The notes under the pieces were generated by a model that worked only from the letters and a program-made list of their open reading frames with translations, had not been told where the DNA came from and did not search any database. A stretch of 64,000 nucleotides of DNA from Sabethes cyaneus (taxonomy: Eukaryota > Arthropoda > Insecta > Diptera > Culicidae). Position 1 is the first letter of the stretch, and each line of letters opens with the position of its first letter. Location of the stretch: assembly GCF_943734655.1 (NCBI RefSeq), contig NC_071355.1, positions 241,359,183 to 241,423,182 of the forward strand, given 5' to 3'. Below are positions 1-11,000 of the stretch, piece after piece. The translations under genes were made by a program, and so were the position numbers.

Positions 1-744
1 GTTGAACGTGAACAGCTATGGCAGATAATGCTCGAGTACGGTTTTCCGGACAAACTGGCGCGGCTGATCAAAACTACTCCGGAGCGAGTGATGTGCTACG
101 TGCGCGTTTCCGGGACACTCTCAAGTCCTTTCGAATCGCGCAGTCCTTCAATATCGCTATTGAAGGTGTGATCCGGCGAGCGGGCATCGAAACGAGATGA
201 AAGATCTTCAGCAAGAGTAGCCAACTAGCCTAGCCTTTGCAGACGACCTCGGCATCATTTCTAGAAACCGTGGGACGGCGGAGGCAATCTACACCAGACT
301 AAAAACGGAGGCTAGGAGGATGGGGTTACAAATTAATGCGTCGAAAACCAAATATATGGTAGGAAAAGGCCGTTTTTGAACGAAAGGTGTTGCGGACTAT
401 TTTTGGCGGAGTACAAACGGAAAGCGGAGAGTGGCGTAGACGTTTGAACCACGAGCTACAGGCACTGCTTGGAGAGATTCTCATCGTACACCTGGCGAAA
501 GTTGGGAGACTATAGTGGGCCGGCCACGTCGCAAGGATGCCGGACGGCTGTGTAGTGAAATCCGTTCTCTTCAAGAACCCCACCGGTATCAGGAATAGAG
601 GGGCTCAACGTGCTAGATGGTGCGACCAGGTTGAAGCCGACTTGCGTGTGTTGAGTCGCGCAACGAATTGGCGACGAGTAGCCCAGGACCGAGTACAATG
701 GAGAGGAATTCTTAATACGGCAAGAGCCACCTCGGCTCTTGGCT
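1..744 (+). pseudogene. LINE reverse transcriptase, 3-prime half (relic)
   Basis: This is the decayed end of a non-LTR retrotransposon polymerase, truncated by the window edge. In order one can read the RT thumb-side text GFPDKLARLIK, FNIAIEGVIRRAGIE, the catalytic-box form LAFADDLGIIS near 231-261, and LQINASKTKYMVGKG. The typical C-terminal tail follows: WAGHVARMPDG, RGAQRARWCDQVEADLRV and NWRRVAQDRVQWRGIL. The frame changes several times. The expected GLRQGD box between SSPFESR and FNIAIEG is missing, so there is an internal deletion of roughly 15 codons. It lies next to a second relic of the same kind at 757. The clade cannot be fixed by eye beyond insect LINE of the GLRQGD type. Confidence 0.85.
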
Positions 745-756
745 GACTAAATGTAA

Positions 757-1128
757 GTGGATGGTGGGTCTATAAGGGACTCAATCTTTACCCACGGACG
801 GAGCCCCACGCATCTCCTGTTCATTGATTTCAAAGCCGCATATATTAGTGTAAATCGACAACCGTTATGGAAAATTCTAAACAAAAATGGCTATCCAGGG
901 AAGCATGCTAGACTTATCATGGCTACAATGGAAGGGTTCGTGTGCTGTGAATTTCGGGTGGATGTCTTACAATCCATTCCAATCTCGCTGGGGACTTCGA
1001 CAAGGAGATGTTCTTTCCTGGCTGCTATTCAACATTGCACTTGAAACTGTTGTAAAACATGCGGCAATCGACATCCAGGGAACGTTTTTTATAAATCCAG
1101 TCAATTTATCTGTTTTGTCGACGTCATG
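757..1128 (+). pseudogene. LINE reverse transcriptase, 5-prime RT part (relic)
   Basis: This is a second fragment of the same LINE type. It shows HLLFIDFKAAYISVNRQ (the F-D-F-K-A-A-Y RT motif, 816-870), then MATMEGFVCCEFRVDVL. After a +1 frame change it reads NPFQSRWGLRQGDVLSW and LLFNIALETVVKHAAIDI. It covers the RT part that precedes and overlaps the fragment at 1-744, but it lies downstream of it. The two are therefore separate truncated insertions or a rearranged pair, not one element. Nothing suggests it is functional. Confidence 0.85.
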
Positions 1129-2234
1129 AACGCTGTCGGCAGAAAGTTTGTGATACGTCTATAACGAGCTAAATACTTGTGGGCAGGAACGAGTGCGACA
1201 AAGTCCGATTAAGTAATACCCAACTGATACTTTCCACAAAATTCTTGTTAGTAACATCTTGTTGTAAGTTGTAAGTCTTGTTGTAAAATAAAAAGAAGAT
1301 TTGTTTCACCAGTGAAATAAATAAACTTTTCGAAAATTCAAGAACGATTGATTTTTTACCACTGTGACAGTTGCCACCCACTCCAGTGACCGCACTCATT
1401 CCTGGCCTACTATGCCTCACGTGCGTACATTATAAGCGCAGTCATATTTTGGGAAAAAAATAAAATTACGAGGTACCTGGTAACAGGTACCTCGTGTTCT
1501 GCTCAGAGGGAAACACCACGATGGAATCGTCGTCATATCGTTATTAATTTGAATAGCTTCTTCACTTCTGCTGGCGGCGGCTGACGGTGGCAGCAGAAGG
1601 GTTTTGCCGGTCGTCCGACGAGGCCAGAAATTGAATATAAAGATTCATATCAGCATAAAAGCAACTGTCATGTCAAAACTGAACGCAAAAGCACGAAAAA
1701 AAACAGACTTTTCAACTGACCCACGACAAGAAAAACTGTAACCGGCGCACGGTTGGGGCGAGATTTTCCTTTTTTTTTCGCCTCGCTCACCTAATTGGTA
1801 GTTCACTAATTAGTATGAGTATGGGTATTCAGATTGGAATCGCGTTTTTTGTGCTGTTTTTTAAACATTTGTTTTTCTCTCCTTAACGAACTTGAGTTAT
1901 TCATAAACCGTCTAATTGTTATTTGGAGTTAAAATATGGGGATATATTCGTGAGCGCCCCGTTATACGTTTAGCACTACGCGTCGTGATGGATATGTGCT
2001 GCTCTTTGTTTTGACAGCTCGTAGTTAGCCGTTTCCGTTGCGCCCAAAAGACCTGTCCGGCCGAGCTGCTGCTGCTGATTACCATCAAGCGTATAGCCTC
2101 AATTTTTACTCCAGTTTTAAACCGAGATATAATTCGTTTACAAATTCAAATTTTCGGTCCTGCCCCAGCCGGTAATCATTATATCGTCATCATCAACTTC
2201 TTCTCGAAGTGTATACATCAATCAAGCAGATTGG
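1129..2234. other. Non-coding stretch with one perfect hairpin
   Basis: No credible coding region is present. The only structure I can support is a perfect 12-bp inverted repeat with a 4-base spacer at 1468-1495. The rest is A/T-rich and shows no terminal repeats, tRNA or transposase text. Confidence 0.5.
1468..1495. repeat. Perfect 12-bp hairpin with GTAA loop
   Basis: The arm ACGAGGTACCTG (1468-1479) is followed by GTAA and its exact reverse complement CAGGTACCTCGT (1484-1495). As RNA, the loop GUAA is a GNRA tetraloop. The surrounding DNA has no matching longer inverted repeat, so this could be an excision remnant, a transcription-related hairpin or chance. Confidence 0.6.
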
Positions 2235-4278
2235 ATGAAAATTACCTTCGCTATTTCCATCGGATCTAAACGTGGGGCCAAAACGTGGCGAGGGGACGAC
2301 AAAAGGCAGCCGCAATCTAGTGAGCGGAACTACTACACCGCTCATAATATGGCCGGCCTACTTGAACTGGAGCTGAGTAGCGTTAAGAAAATTGCCAATT
2401 TTCTCTCCCAAATCCGATTATTTGAATATAGGGAAACGACGAACCCATCATAGCAGCCCACAGGTAAACATCAGCAAGCAACCTTGTCGCTTTCAAGGTT
2501 GCTTTGTGGTGGAGTCACTCGTCTTACTTCGCTTTTCGTCTTCGGTTCAATGACGACGGAGTCAGTAGCGTTCGGTTCGAGTCGAGGAATGTTAAAAGGA
2601 AGACACGGGAGTGCGAGAGCTACAGTACGAGCGAGACAGAGAGAGAGAGACGGCAAAAAACGGTGTTAACGTCCATTGTTGGCGGTAATTATGGATAATT
2701 TTTAACTTCCTGGCTTGCTCGATTAAACCGATACCGAGGCCTGGCGGGCTGCCTCTGTCCGTCGCTGGCTTACTACCGAATCGTAGGGAAAAGAAACATC
2801 AATGCGAGTTAAAAATAAACGAAAAATGACGATCTACTAGTGGACGGCAACCTGTGCTGTGACAGGGCGAGGAACAGATCTTAGCGCGGTAAGTGTGAGA
2901 AAATTGGGACCAAACAGATTTTTTCGCTCGTGCTGGGCTCTGAACTCGTTTGGGAATTTTGACAGTACACAGTAGTTAGTGGAAGACGCATTTTTTCGCG
3001 GAGTTATTTGCTCACCTGTTGATGTGACTGCGCAAAACCGTTGCCTAGCAACATAAGCTAGTTCGTTTGTTCGAGAAGTGAGAACGCAAATATTTTTTCC
3101 AATCTCTAAATAACCCAATATTTGAACGAAACTTCAATTAATTTGAAGTAAAATAAAATGAAATGTTGGCCGCCGGCTGTACCCGCATTGTGCATTACTC
3201 CATAAAAATAAATAAACCCCTTCCCAAGCAATTCGACGATCATCAAACCGGGATTCCCAGGGCATAAAAATAACAATAATCACCGCATAATATATGCACC
3301 CTTTTTTCACGTTGCTCTTTTCAAGTAAAGTCCCCACAAATTTTCAATTCCGGTTGACTTTCTTCGGCTTCCCTCGTTTGATTGTTGATCTTGTCAACGC
3401 TGCGCTGCTTGCCAACCCGTGCACCCGTGCTGTCCGTGCAATCCGCCATCAGAGAGTCCATCTTCATCGCAGTAACCTGACAGTCAACAACCACAAAGCA
3501 CTACAACCTACTACGATTTGCAAGCCTCCCCAACACTTTCAAAGGCAAGCGAAGAAAAAAAATGATTACCCTGATACAATTTAATAAAATAAACGATTTC
3601 CCCAGTGCATGCCCATCCATGCGACATCGGAGGTGAAGTCAGTTCGCAAGTTTGTCGTCTTTACACACTTGAGCTGTGAGTTGATTGAAAACACCAGCCG
3701 GCAGCAAAGCCGGCTCCGGAATTTGCTAAATAAATCATAGACTTACCCCTTCACCGGTTTTTTTTCTTTCACTTAGTTTTTTACCCTTCCAAGAGGTAAA
3801 GCAACCCTTCGGAAAAGTTGCTTCCTATTCTCTCCGCATGTGACACACACGCCTAATCGACCTGCCAGCCTACTATGACTCTGTGCTGTGCTCTATGACG
3901 ACGACGACGACAACCGCCGCACGCGACTATGGGAAATTCGAAACTTCAGAAATGCCGGCATCCGAAAGGGTTACCCCTTGAGCAAAACAAATCTGTTCGA
4001 GGTCCCCTTCCCGGCTCCGAAACCGGCAACCGGTGACGATGTCAACAAGAGGGAAACGATTTTAGAACGATTATTTGATTGACCTAATGATGATTTATAA
4101 GGAGTTTATGGTTCTTCTTTTCACTAAGTTCCATCTTTACCGAGAAAGACTTCCGATTAAGATCAGTCCTCAGTCTTCACGATCCCGACCCAAATATGCT
4201 GCGGAACAGGGGCTTGTTTTGACAGCCTCTTGCTGAGCAAAAGATAACAAATTAAATATCTATAGTTGACAACTTTAC
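2235..4278. other. Unique intergenic/intronic DNA left of an exon
   Basis: No coding region is recognisable on either strand. If the minus-strand exon at 4279-4642 is real, this is the start of its first intron. I noted a GA-rich run near 2635-2652 and the partial palindrome GTTGCCTAGCAAC at 3040-3052, which resembles an RFX X-box. I found no inverted-repeat element or LINE text. Open frames here are short and low-complexity. Confidence 0.4.
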
Positions 4279-4642
4279 CTTGCTCTTCCGACTTGTCGTA
4301 GGGCGGTGATTCGTCCGGTGCCGAGTTGCTTCCACCGCCGCCAGCGGTGGCGTAAAATTGCCGATACAGCGGATGCCGCGCAGCGGAGTTGGCTTTGAAT
4401 TTGGACATCGTAAAATCCAGTGCCTGCTGAGCCGCGACGACGGCAGACGGCGGCGTCGGTGCGGCTGATTTTGGTGCAGGTTCGATTTCGGTGCCGCGGA
4501 TGACTCGAACGTCTGTTGGCGTCCTCTTCTGTGACTTAGGCTTAGCTGGTTCTTGGTGGTAGGGTTGCTGGTAGAAGCACTGACTGAACGGGTGGTCTAA
4601 TGCCACTGCATGCGCACTCCGCCGGGCAACCAAAAGCGGCAT
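4279..4642 (-). CDS. Probable first coding exon, unknown protein
   Basis: This is an open frame on the minus strand from ATG at 4642-4640 (MPLLVARRSAHAVALDH...) with an in-frame TGA 6 bases before it. It runs about 121 codons to a good splice donor, GCAAG/GTAAAG, with the GT at 4278-4277. The peptide is ordinary in composition, unlike the surrounding noise. It has K/P-rich text PAKPKSQKRTPTD, an A/P stretch APKSAAPTPPSAVVAAQQA, the segment ARHPLYRQFYATAGGGG and an acidic end PYDKSEEQ. I see no signal peptide or membrane segment. I do not recognise the family. The next exon should lie at lower coordinates and is not evident in the window. A single-exon reading past the donor adds about 39 less convincing residues before a stop at 4163. 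Confidence 0.5.
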
Positions 4643-4649
4643 AATCAAT

Positions 4650-5086
4650 CAACCGGATTGATGCGGTTTGCCACTGGACTCTGGTCGGGCCGCGGTCTGT
4701 CTGTCTAGTCGCTAAGAGGATTCGATGATTCTCAGTGATTATGTTTTTGCACCTGAGTCTGAGTCATGTTTTTGCACGCGTTTCAAAAACCTTCGCTAGT
4801 TTTTTATTATCTGAAAGTTAGAGCAGAAAATTACCATTAATATTTTATGTATTGTAAAGTTTTGAGCTGAAGCGTTTGATTTTTCGTCCTACGAATAGTG
4901 GAACTTCAGTTTAGAATTTCGATTCAACTGTTTAATTTTTGTTGATGTTTTAAACAGTTGAATCTTGATGTTTTGTCTTTCATTTCATGCTTTATTTCAT
5001 GGAATTTTTGATTTTTGATTTTCCATTTCTCATTTTTCATTTTTCATTTTTAATTTAATAAATTTAAATTTAATTTTTTTTCGAAA
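4650..5086. other. A/T-rich DNA grading into T-rich repeats
   Basis: No gene is seen. The first part is the presumed 5-prime flank of the minus-strand exon. From about 4970 the sequence becomes a mixture of TTTTTGA, TTTCAT and TTTTTCA words. These look like degenerate forerunners of the large array that begins at 5197. Confidence 0.5.
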
Positions 5087-5133
5087 ACAGATACTGAGGA
5101 AGCCTGCAAGTCGTAGGCGAAATACGTATCTGT
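5087..5133. repeat. Conserved nested hairpin, likely LINE 3-prime end motif
   Basis: The outer stem is ACAGATAC (5087-5094) paired with GTATCTGT (5126-5133). The inner stem is GCCTGC paired with GTAGGC around the loop AAGTC. The text GAGGAAG-stem-stem-CGAAATAC recurs in altered form at 47246-47285. Hairpins of this layout are familiar near the 3-prime ends of insect non-LTR elements, from memory. It sits about 65 bases before the tandem array, so the array may have grown from the simple-repeat tail of such an element; that link is inference. Confidence 0.5.
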
Positions 5134-5196
5134 CATTGAATAAAATACACATAGTAGAATTAAATTGGATAAGTTTTCTTATTTTTTATTTTTAGG

Positions 5197-8100
5197 TTTT
5201 AATTTTTAATTTTTAATTTTTAATTTTTAATTTTTAATTTTTAATTTTTAATTTTTAATTTTTAATTTTTAATTTTTAATTTTTAATTTTTAATTTTTAA
5301 TTTTTAATTTTTAATTTTTAATTTTTAATTTTTAATTTTTAATTTTTAATTTTTAATTTTTAATTTTTAATTTTTAATTTTTAATTTTTAATTTTTAATT
5401 TTTAATTTTTAATTTTTAATTTTTAATTTTTAATTTTTCATTTTTCATTTTTCATTTTTCATTTTTCATTTTTCATTTTTCATTTTTCATTTTTCATTTT
5501 TCATTTTTCATTTTTCATTTTTCATTTTTCATTTTTCATTTTTCATTTTTCATTTTTCATTTTTCATTTTTCATTTTTCATTTTGTCTCTCACCTTTCGT
5601 CATTCGTTTTTCGTCTTTTGTCTTTTGTCTTTTGTCTTTTGTCTTTTGTCTTTTGTCTTTTGTCTTTTGCCTTTTATCTTTTGTTTTTTGTTTTTTGCCT
5701 TTTGTCTTTTCATCTTTTCGTCTTTTCGTCTTTTCGTCTTTTCGTCTTTTCGTCTTTTCGTCTTTTCGTCTTTTCGTCTTTTCGTCTTTTCGTCTTTTCG
5801 TCTTTTCGTCTTTTCGTCTTTTCGTCTTTTCGTCTTTTCGTCTTTTCGTCTTTTCGTCTTTTCGTCTTTTCGTCTTTTCGTCTTTTCGTCTTTTCGTCTT
5901 TTCGTCTTTTCGTCTTTTCGTCTTTTCGTCTTTTCGTCTTTTCGTCTTTTCGTCTTTTCGTCTTTTCGTCTTTTCGTCTTTTCGTCTTTTCGTCTTTTCG
6001 TCTTTTCGTCTTTTCGTCTTTTCGTCTTTTCGTCTTTTCGTCTTTTCGTCTTTTCGTCTTTCCGTCTTTTCGTCTTTTCGTCTTTTCGTCTTTTCGTCTT
6101 TTCGTCTTTTCGTCTTTTCGTCTTTTCGTCTTTTCGTCTTTTCGTCTTTTCGTCTTTTCGTCTTTTCGTCTTTTCGTCTTTTCGTCTTTTCGTCTTTTCG
6201 TCTTTTCGTCTTTTCGTCTTTTCGTCTTTTCGTCTTTTCGTCTTTTCGTCTTTTGTCTTTTGTCTTTTGTCTTTTGTCTTTTGTCTTTTGTCTTTTGTCT
6301 TTTGTCTTTTGTCTTTTGTCTTTTGTCTTTTGTCTTTTGTCTTTTGTCTTTTGTCTTTTGTCTTTTGTCTTTTGTCTTTTGTCTTTTGTCTTTTGTCTTT
6401 TGTCTTCTGTTTTTCGTCTTCTGTCTGTCTTCTGCCTTCAAAATTCTGTCTTTTGTCTTCTGTCTTCGATTTCCGTTTTTCTGTTTTTCCGTATTTCTGT
6501 TTTTCTGTTTTTCTTTTCCCTCTTTATTTCTGTTTTTCCGTTTTTATGTTCTTCTGTTTTTCTGTTTTTCTGTTTTTCTGTTTTTCCGTTTTTCCGTTTT
6601 TCCGTTTTTCTGTTTTTCTGTTTTTCTGTTTTTCCGTTTTTCAGTTTTTCAGTTTTTCAGTTTTTCAGTTTTTCAGTTTTTTAGTTTTTCAGTTTTTCAG
6701 TTTTTCAGTTTTTCAGTTTTTCAGTTTTTCAGTTTTTCAGTTTTTCAGTTTTTTAGTTTTTCAGTTTTTCAGTTTTTCAGTTTTTCAGTTTTTCAGTTTT
6801 TCAGTTTTTCAGTTTTTCTGTTTTTCTGTTTTTCTGTTTTTCTGTTTTTCTGTTTTTCTGTTTTTCTGTTTTTCTGTTTTTCTGTTTTTCTGTTTTTCTG
6901 TTTTTCTGTTTTTCTGTTTTTCTGTTTTTCTGTTTTTCTGTTTTTCTGTTTTTCTGTTTTTCTGTTTTTCTGTTTTTCTGTTTTTCTGTTTTTCTGTTTT
7001 TCTGTTTTTCTGTTTTTCTGTTTTTCTGTTTTTCTGTTTTTCTGTTTTTCTGTTTTTCTATTTTTCTGTTTTTCTGTTTTTCTGTTTTTCTGTTTTTCTG
7101 TTTTTCTGTTTTTCTGTTTTTCTGTTTTTCTGTTTTTCTGTTTTTCTGTTTTTCTGTTTTTCTGTTTTTCTGTTTTTCTGTTTTTCTGTTTTTCTGTTTT
7201 TCTATTTTTCTATTTTTCTGTTTTTCTGTTTTTCTGTTTTTCTGTTTTTCTGTTTTTCTGTTTTTCTGTTTTTCTGTTTTTCTGTTTTTCTGTTTTTCTG
7301 TTTTTCTGTTTTTCTGTTTTTCTGTTTTTCTGTTTTTCTGTTTTTCTGTTTTTCTGTTTTTCTGTTTTTCTGTTTTTCTGTTTTTCTGTTTTTCTGTTTT
7401 TCTGTTTTTCTGTTTTTCTGTTTTTCTGTTTTTCTGTTTTTCTGTTTTTCTGTTTTTCTGTTTTTCTGTTTTTCTGTTTTTCTGTTTTTCTGTTTTTCTG
7501 TTTTTCTGTTTTTCTGTTTTTCTGTTTTTCTGTTTTTCTGTTTTTCTGTTTTTCTGTTTTTCTGTTTTTCTGTTTTTCTGTTTTTCTGTTTTTCTGTTTT
7601 CTGTTTTCTGTTTTCTGTTTTCTGTTTTCTGTTTTCTGTTTTCTGTTTTCTGTTTTCTGTTTTCTGTTTTCTGTTTTCTGTTTTCTGTTTTCTGTTTTCT
7701 GTTTTCTGTTTTCTGTTTTCTGTTTTCTGTTTTCTGTTTTCTGTTTTCTGTTTTCTGTTTTCTGTTTTCTGTTTTCTGTTTTCTGTTTTCTGTTTTCTGT
7801 TTTCTGTTTTCTGTTTTCTGTTTTCTGTTTTCTGTTTTCTGTTTTCTGCTTCTACTTTATAACTTTTTCTCTTTTTATTTTTTACTTTTTACTTTTTACT
7901 TTTTACTTTTTACTTTTTACTTTTTACTTTTTACTTTTTACTTTTTACTTTTTACTTTTTACTTTTTACTTTTTACTTTTTACTTTTTACTTTTTACTTT
8001 TTACTTTTTACTTTTTACTTTTTACTTTTTACTTTTTACTTTTTACTTTTTACTTTTTACTTTTTACTTTTTACTTTTTACTTTTTACTTTTTACTTTTT

Positions 8101-8390
8101 ACTTTTTACTTTTTACTTTTTACTTTTTACTTTTTACTTTTTACTTTTTACTTTTTACTTTTTACTTTTTACTTTTTACTTTTTACTTTTTACTTTTTAC
8201 TTTTTACTTTTTACTTTTTACTTTTTACTTTTTACTTTTTACTTTTTACTTTTTACTTGTTACTTTTTACTTTTTACTTTTTACTTTTTACTTTTTACTT
8301 TTTACTTTTTACTTTTTACTTTTTACTTTTTACTTTTTACTTTTTACTTTTTACTTTTTACTTTTTACTTTTTACTTTTTACTTATTACT
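5197..8390. repeat. 3.2-kb chain of homogenised 7/8-bp T-rich tandem arrays
   Basis: Successive pure blocks, with approximate limits: TTTTTAA (7 bp) 5197-5433; TTTTTCA (7) 5434-5584; a short mixed zone; TTTTGTC (7) 5610-5700; TTTTCGTC (8) 5715-6250, about 67 copies; TTTTGTC (7) again 6251-6405; a degenerate joint 6405-6545; TTTTTCTG and TTTTTCCG mixed to 6638; TTTTTCAG (8) 6638-6815; TTTTTCTG (8) 6816-7597, about 98 copies; TTTTCTG (7) 7597-7848; a joint to 7880; TTTTTAC (7) 7880-8385, about 72 copies. Each unit is T4-5 plus 2-4 bases and differs little from its neighbour. Several blocks are almost free of variants. The very long open frames here (759 and 927 codons on plus, 243 on minus) exist only because these units lack stop codons; they are not genes. 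Confidence 0.95.
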
Positions 8391-10275
8391 TTTACTGCTA
8401 AGCTCAAGCTTTTATTCTGAAAGCTTGAATAAAAATGTTGCAATTCTAATTTTCAAACCTAAAAAACATTCACGACAGCACGAAACAAAAGCTATACCCA
8501 CACTTTACCACACCCGCTAGGCGCGACCGCTTCTCCCCTGGATCCCAGTCAACCGAATCAAGTACCATTTTAATTGTCCGAAGCATTTTTCGGCCTGCTT
8601 TCTCAATTATCGCCATCGATACGAAAATTAATGGCTACTTTGGGTGATGAACAGCCATAAACAACATCAACCCAAAAAAAAGGAAAAAAGGAAAAAGCTG
8701 ATCGGGGGGATGTGTCCGCTCGCTACATAGAATTACCCGACGCAGTAGGCTGTCCACCCTTAGCGCTTGTACCTACCACTCTTTGTATGTGCTGAACTTG
8801 CTGGCTATGTAAGTGTGAAATTAATTCAATTAACACCGGGGCCATCAGCGCACTTCACCCGCAAGTGTGTGGCCGCTGCCGCTGCTGCCGCCGAATTCGG
8901 AGACGGGGAGAAAGTTCATTCCGGAACTAAGTCGAGTACGAGAGGAAAATAAAAGAAACAAAAGGATAAATAAATAGGCAATAAACGCATTAAAATTATG
9001 GTTTACCGTCCGGTCCGGCGTCGTAGATGGCCTTTCCTCACCTGCCGGTTTGAGTCAAAAAGCGATTCATTTCAACATTAAGATGAAAAGCGCAATCTCA
9101 TGAATATTGTTTTCGGTTTCGATTTCCTTATAAATTCATATTTTAATGAGTTGTTTCTTTAATTTTTTGTTTCGGAAATACAACCTCAAGTCAGGTCTAG
9201 TGAATAGACAACGGTGACGAACATCAGCGGTTGTTGGAGCACAGTAACATACATTCACGGCACAAACTTTCCGAGAGCGTTATAAATTATAAAATTACCA
9301 TCAATTACCGCACAAAGGAACGCCCGTTGATGGGAACGAAACCCGAAGGAATCGAAGGTGTAATAACAAGAGACGAAAAAAAAACGGAAGACTCGGTTCA
9401 GAATTTTGGCCGCTGTCCGTCTGTAGGTAGCACCAGCAACAACAACAGCAGCCAAACTGATTGGAGAAGAGAAAATTGGGCTAAACACTGTAATGAGAGA
9501 GACGGGGGAAATATTTAATTTTATCATAATGATAGTCAAAAATTATTTGGCTTACGCTACGACCGACGCACGGCAATTGAACCGGCCGGCGGCGCATCAT
9601 CACGTACGTACGTTCCGACGTACTACGTAGTGTGCCTTGCTTTTTCACACCCGTTCCCGAGCTGTCAGCTCGGGGCGCAGTCGTTATGAATGAAGCGCAA
9701 CAGAAAGGAACTATGGTTGCTATGATTATGTTACCTCTTTTGATTTTTCGCCTTCGGATTCGGACAGTCTCTACTCTAAACACTTCCGAACCGGATCTAA
9801 ATATGAACGTGCAACCAATTTTTATTCCGTTTAAAACGAGGGGCTTGATTTATCAAAGCAAGTTCTAGAACATGTGTGCAGAACTGATTCATTTTGATAT
9901 GCGCAATCTGAGATAGCTTCAATCATAATAAAACCAATAAAGCGCTTAGCCCAAAAGCCTACCTCATCAAAATGCTTCCCATATTTTCTTACAAAGCTCA
10001 TTGTTGAATGGAGAGAATTGTGGCTGAAAGTAGACGGTGTAATCCTAACGGGACAATTGTAATAACACTAGCTGTCAAAATAAACGCTTTTTTTATTATT
10101 ATTTAATGTGGTTTTAACCAATAGTCATTCCCTACGCCTATAAATGTTTTCTACCAGTTGAATGAAATTTGGAGGAATGAAATATTGTAAGTTTACAATA
10201 TTACACCTATTTTGTGAATTAATTATTGGATGTATCACTTCTAATACATCTACGCTAGTAAACAGAAATTTTTTT
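8391..10275. other. Unique DNA, no gene recognised
   Basis: The GC content is higher than in the array. I see short triplet runs: (GCC/GCT)n near 8875-8890 and CAACAACAACAGCAGC near 9440. An alternating ACGT tract with palindromes lies at 9602-9632. I see no transposase, RT text or terminal repeats. The open frames of 60-100 codons lack any family likeness. It may be intron or regulatory DNA. Confidence 0.4.
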
Positions 10276-10305
10276 TAGAGAATCTACAATAAGTTATTTC
10301 TACTG

Positions 10306-10820
10306 GTTATTCAGAACAATTTTGAAGACCCCACTGAAGAAGAAACTATTTCAAACAATTTCAATCTCGTTCGCGAAAAAAAAAGAAAAACTTCCGCTGA
10401 TTCCATAGACGATCGTGCCGAAGAGTTCTATGGCATATTGAAAGCATCGGCAGCCAAGGATGATATTGCTATTTACGGGAAGTATGTGGCTAACGAAACT
10501 AGAAAGCTTCGACGTAGAACGCAGCTAACTGTCAAACATCAAATTAATAACTTACAGACAACAAATAACAGGTAGCGGTACAAGATTATGATGCTGCAAA
10601 CGTACACGATCAGTTTTACGAAATCCTTGCACCCGTGGATTCTTTTAAAGCTCTACTAAACGACACGCCACGATCCGAGGTGACCCAGAATATTTGCATC
10701 AATCTATCAGAAATTTATCAAACCACTAATAAACCACAGCACAAACAACATTCACTATCAAAAATCAATGAACTAAAGTTTATACACTTGCGATTTCGTA
10801 GTACTTTAATTCTAAATTAA
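10306..10820 (+). pseudogene. BESS-like DNA-binding protein fragment
   Basis: This frame is open from about 10306 to the stop at 10573-10575 without needing an ATG. It reads FEDPTEEETISN, a basic stretch REKKRKTSADS, DDRAEEFYGILKASAAK and then YGKYVANETRKLRRRTQL with VKHQINNL. The last part resembles the BESS motif found after MADF/Myb-like DNA-binding domains, both in insect regulators and in proteins encoded by PIF/Harbinger elements. After the stop, another frame continues QFYEILAPVDSFKALL. The expected DNA-binding domain upstream is not seen, so I read it as a truncated, broken copy. Whether it came from a host gene or from a Harbinger second ORF is open. Confidence 0.5.
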
Positions 10821-10859
10821 AGGGGCAAGATCTTCCCATCCAATAGATAAAAAGTTATT

Positions 10860-11000
10860 GGATTTGATTATACCTAGACCAAGTTGATGTCCTGGAAGTA
10901 AACAAAATCTTTAAGGTATAAAACAACGCTTTACCTTCAGCCAATTTTATCATTTGAACATTGTAGCTAAACCAAATTGATGTCCTGAACGTAAAATGAG
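10860..11000 (+). repeat. Two degenerate copies of the ~100-bp repeat
   Basis: TAGACCAAGTTGATGTCCTG (near 10874) and CTAAACCAAATTGATGTCC (near 10966) are spaced by roughly 93 bases. They share their core with the tandem units at 12799-13165. This is an outlying, decayed part of the same repeat family. Confidence 0.5.

Noticed and set aside
3040..3052. RFX X-box (GTTGCCTAGCAAC); similar words at 23027, 46144 and 61356
   Set aside because: The degenerate X-box pattern is expected many times by chance in 64 kb, and no ciliary gene is seen nearby.
5583..8401. Giant open frames of 759, 927 and 350 codons (plus) and 243 codons (minus)
   Set aside because: They are translations of 7/8-bp tandem repeats lacking stop codons; all three plus frames are open at once. 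There is no coding signal.
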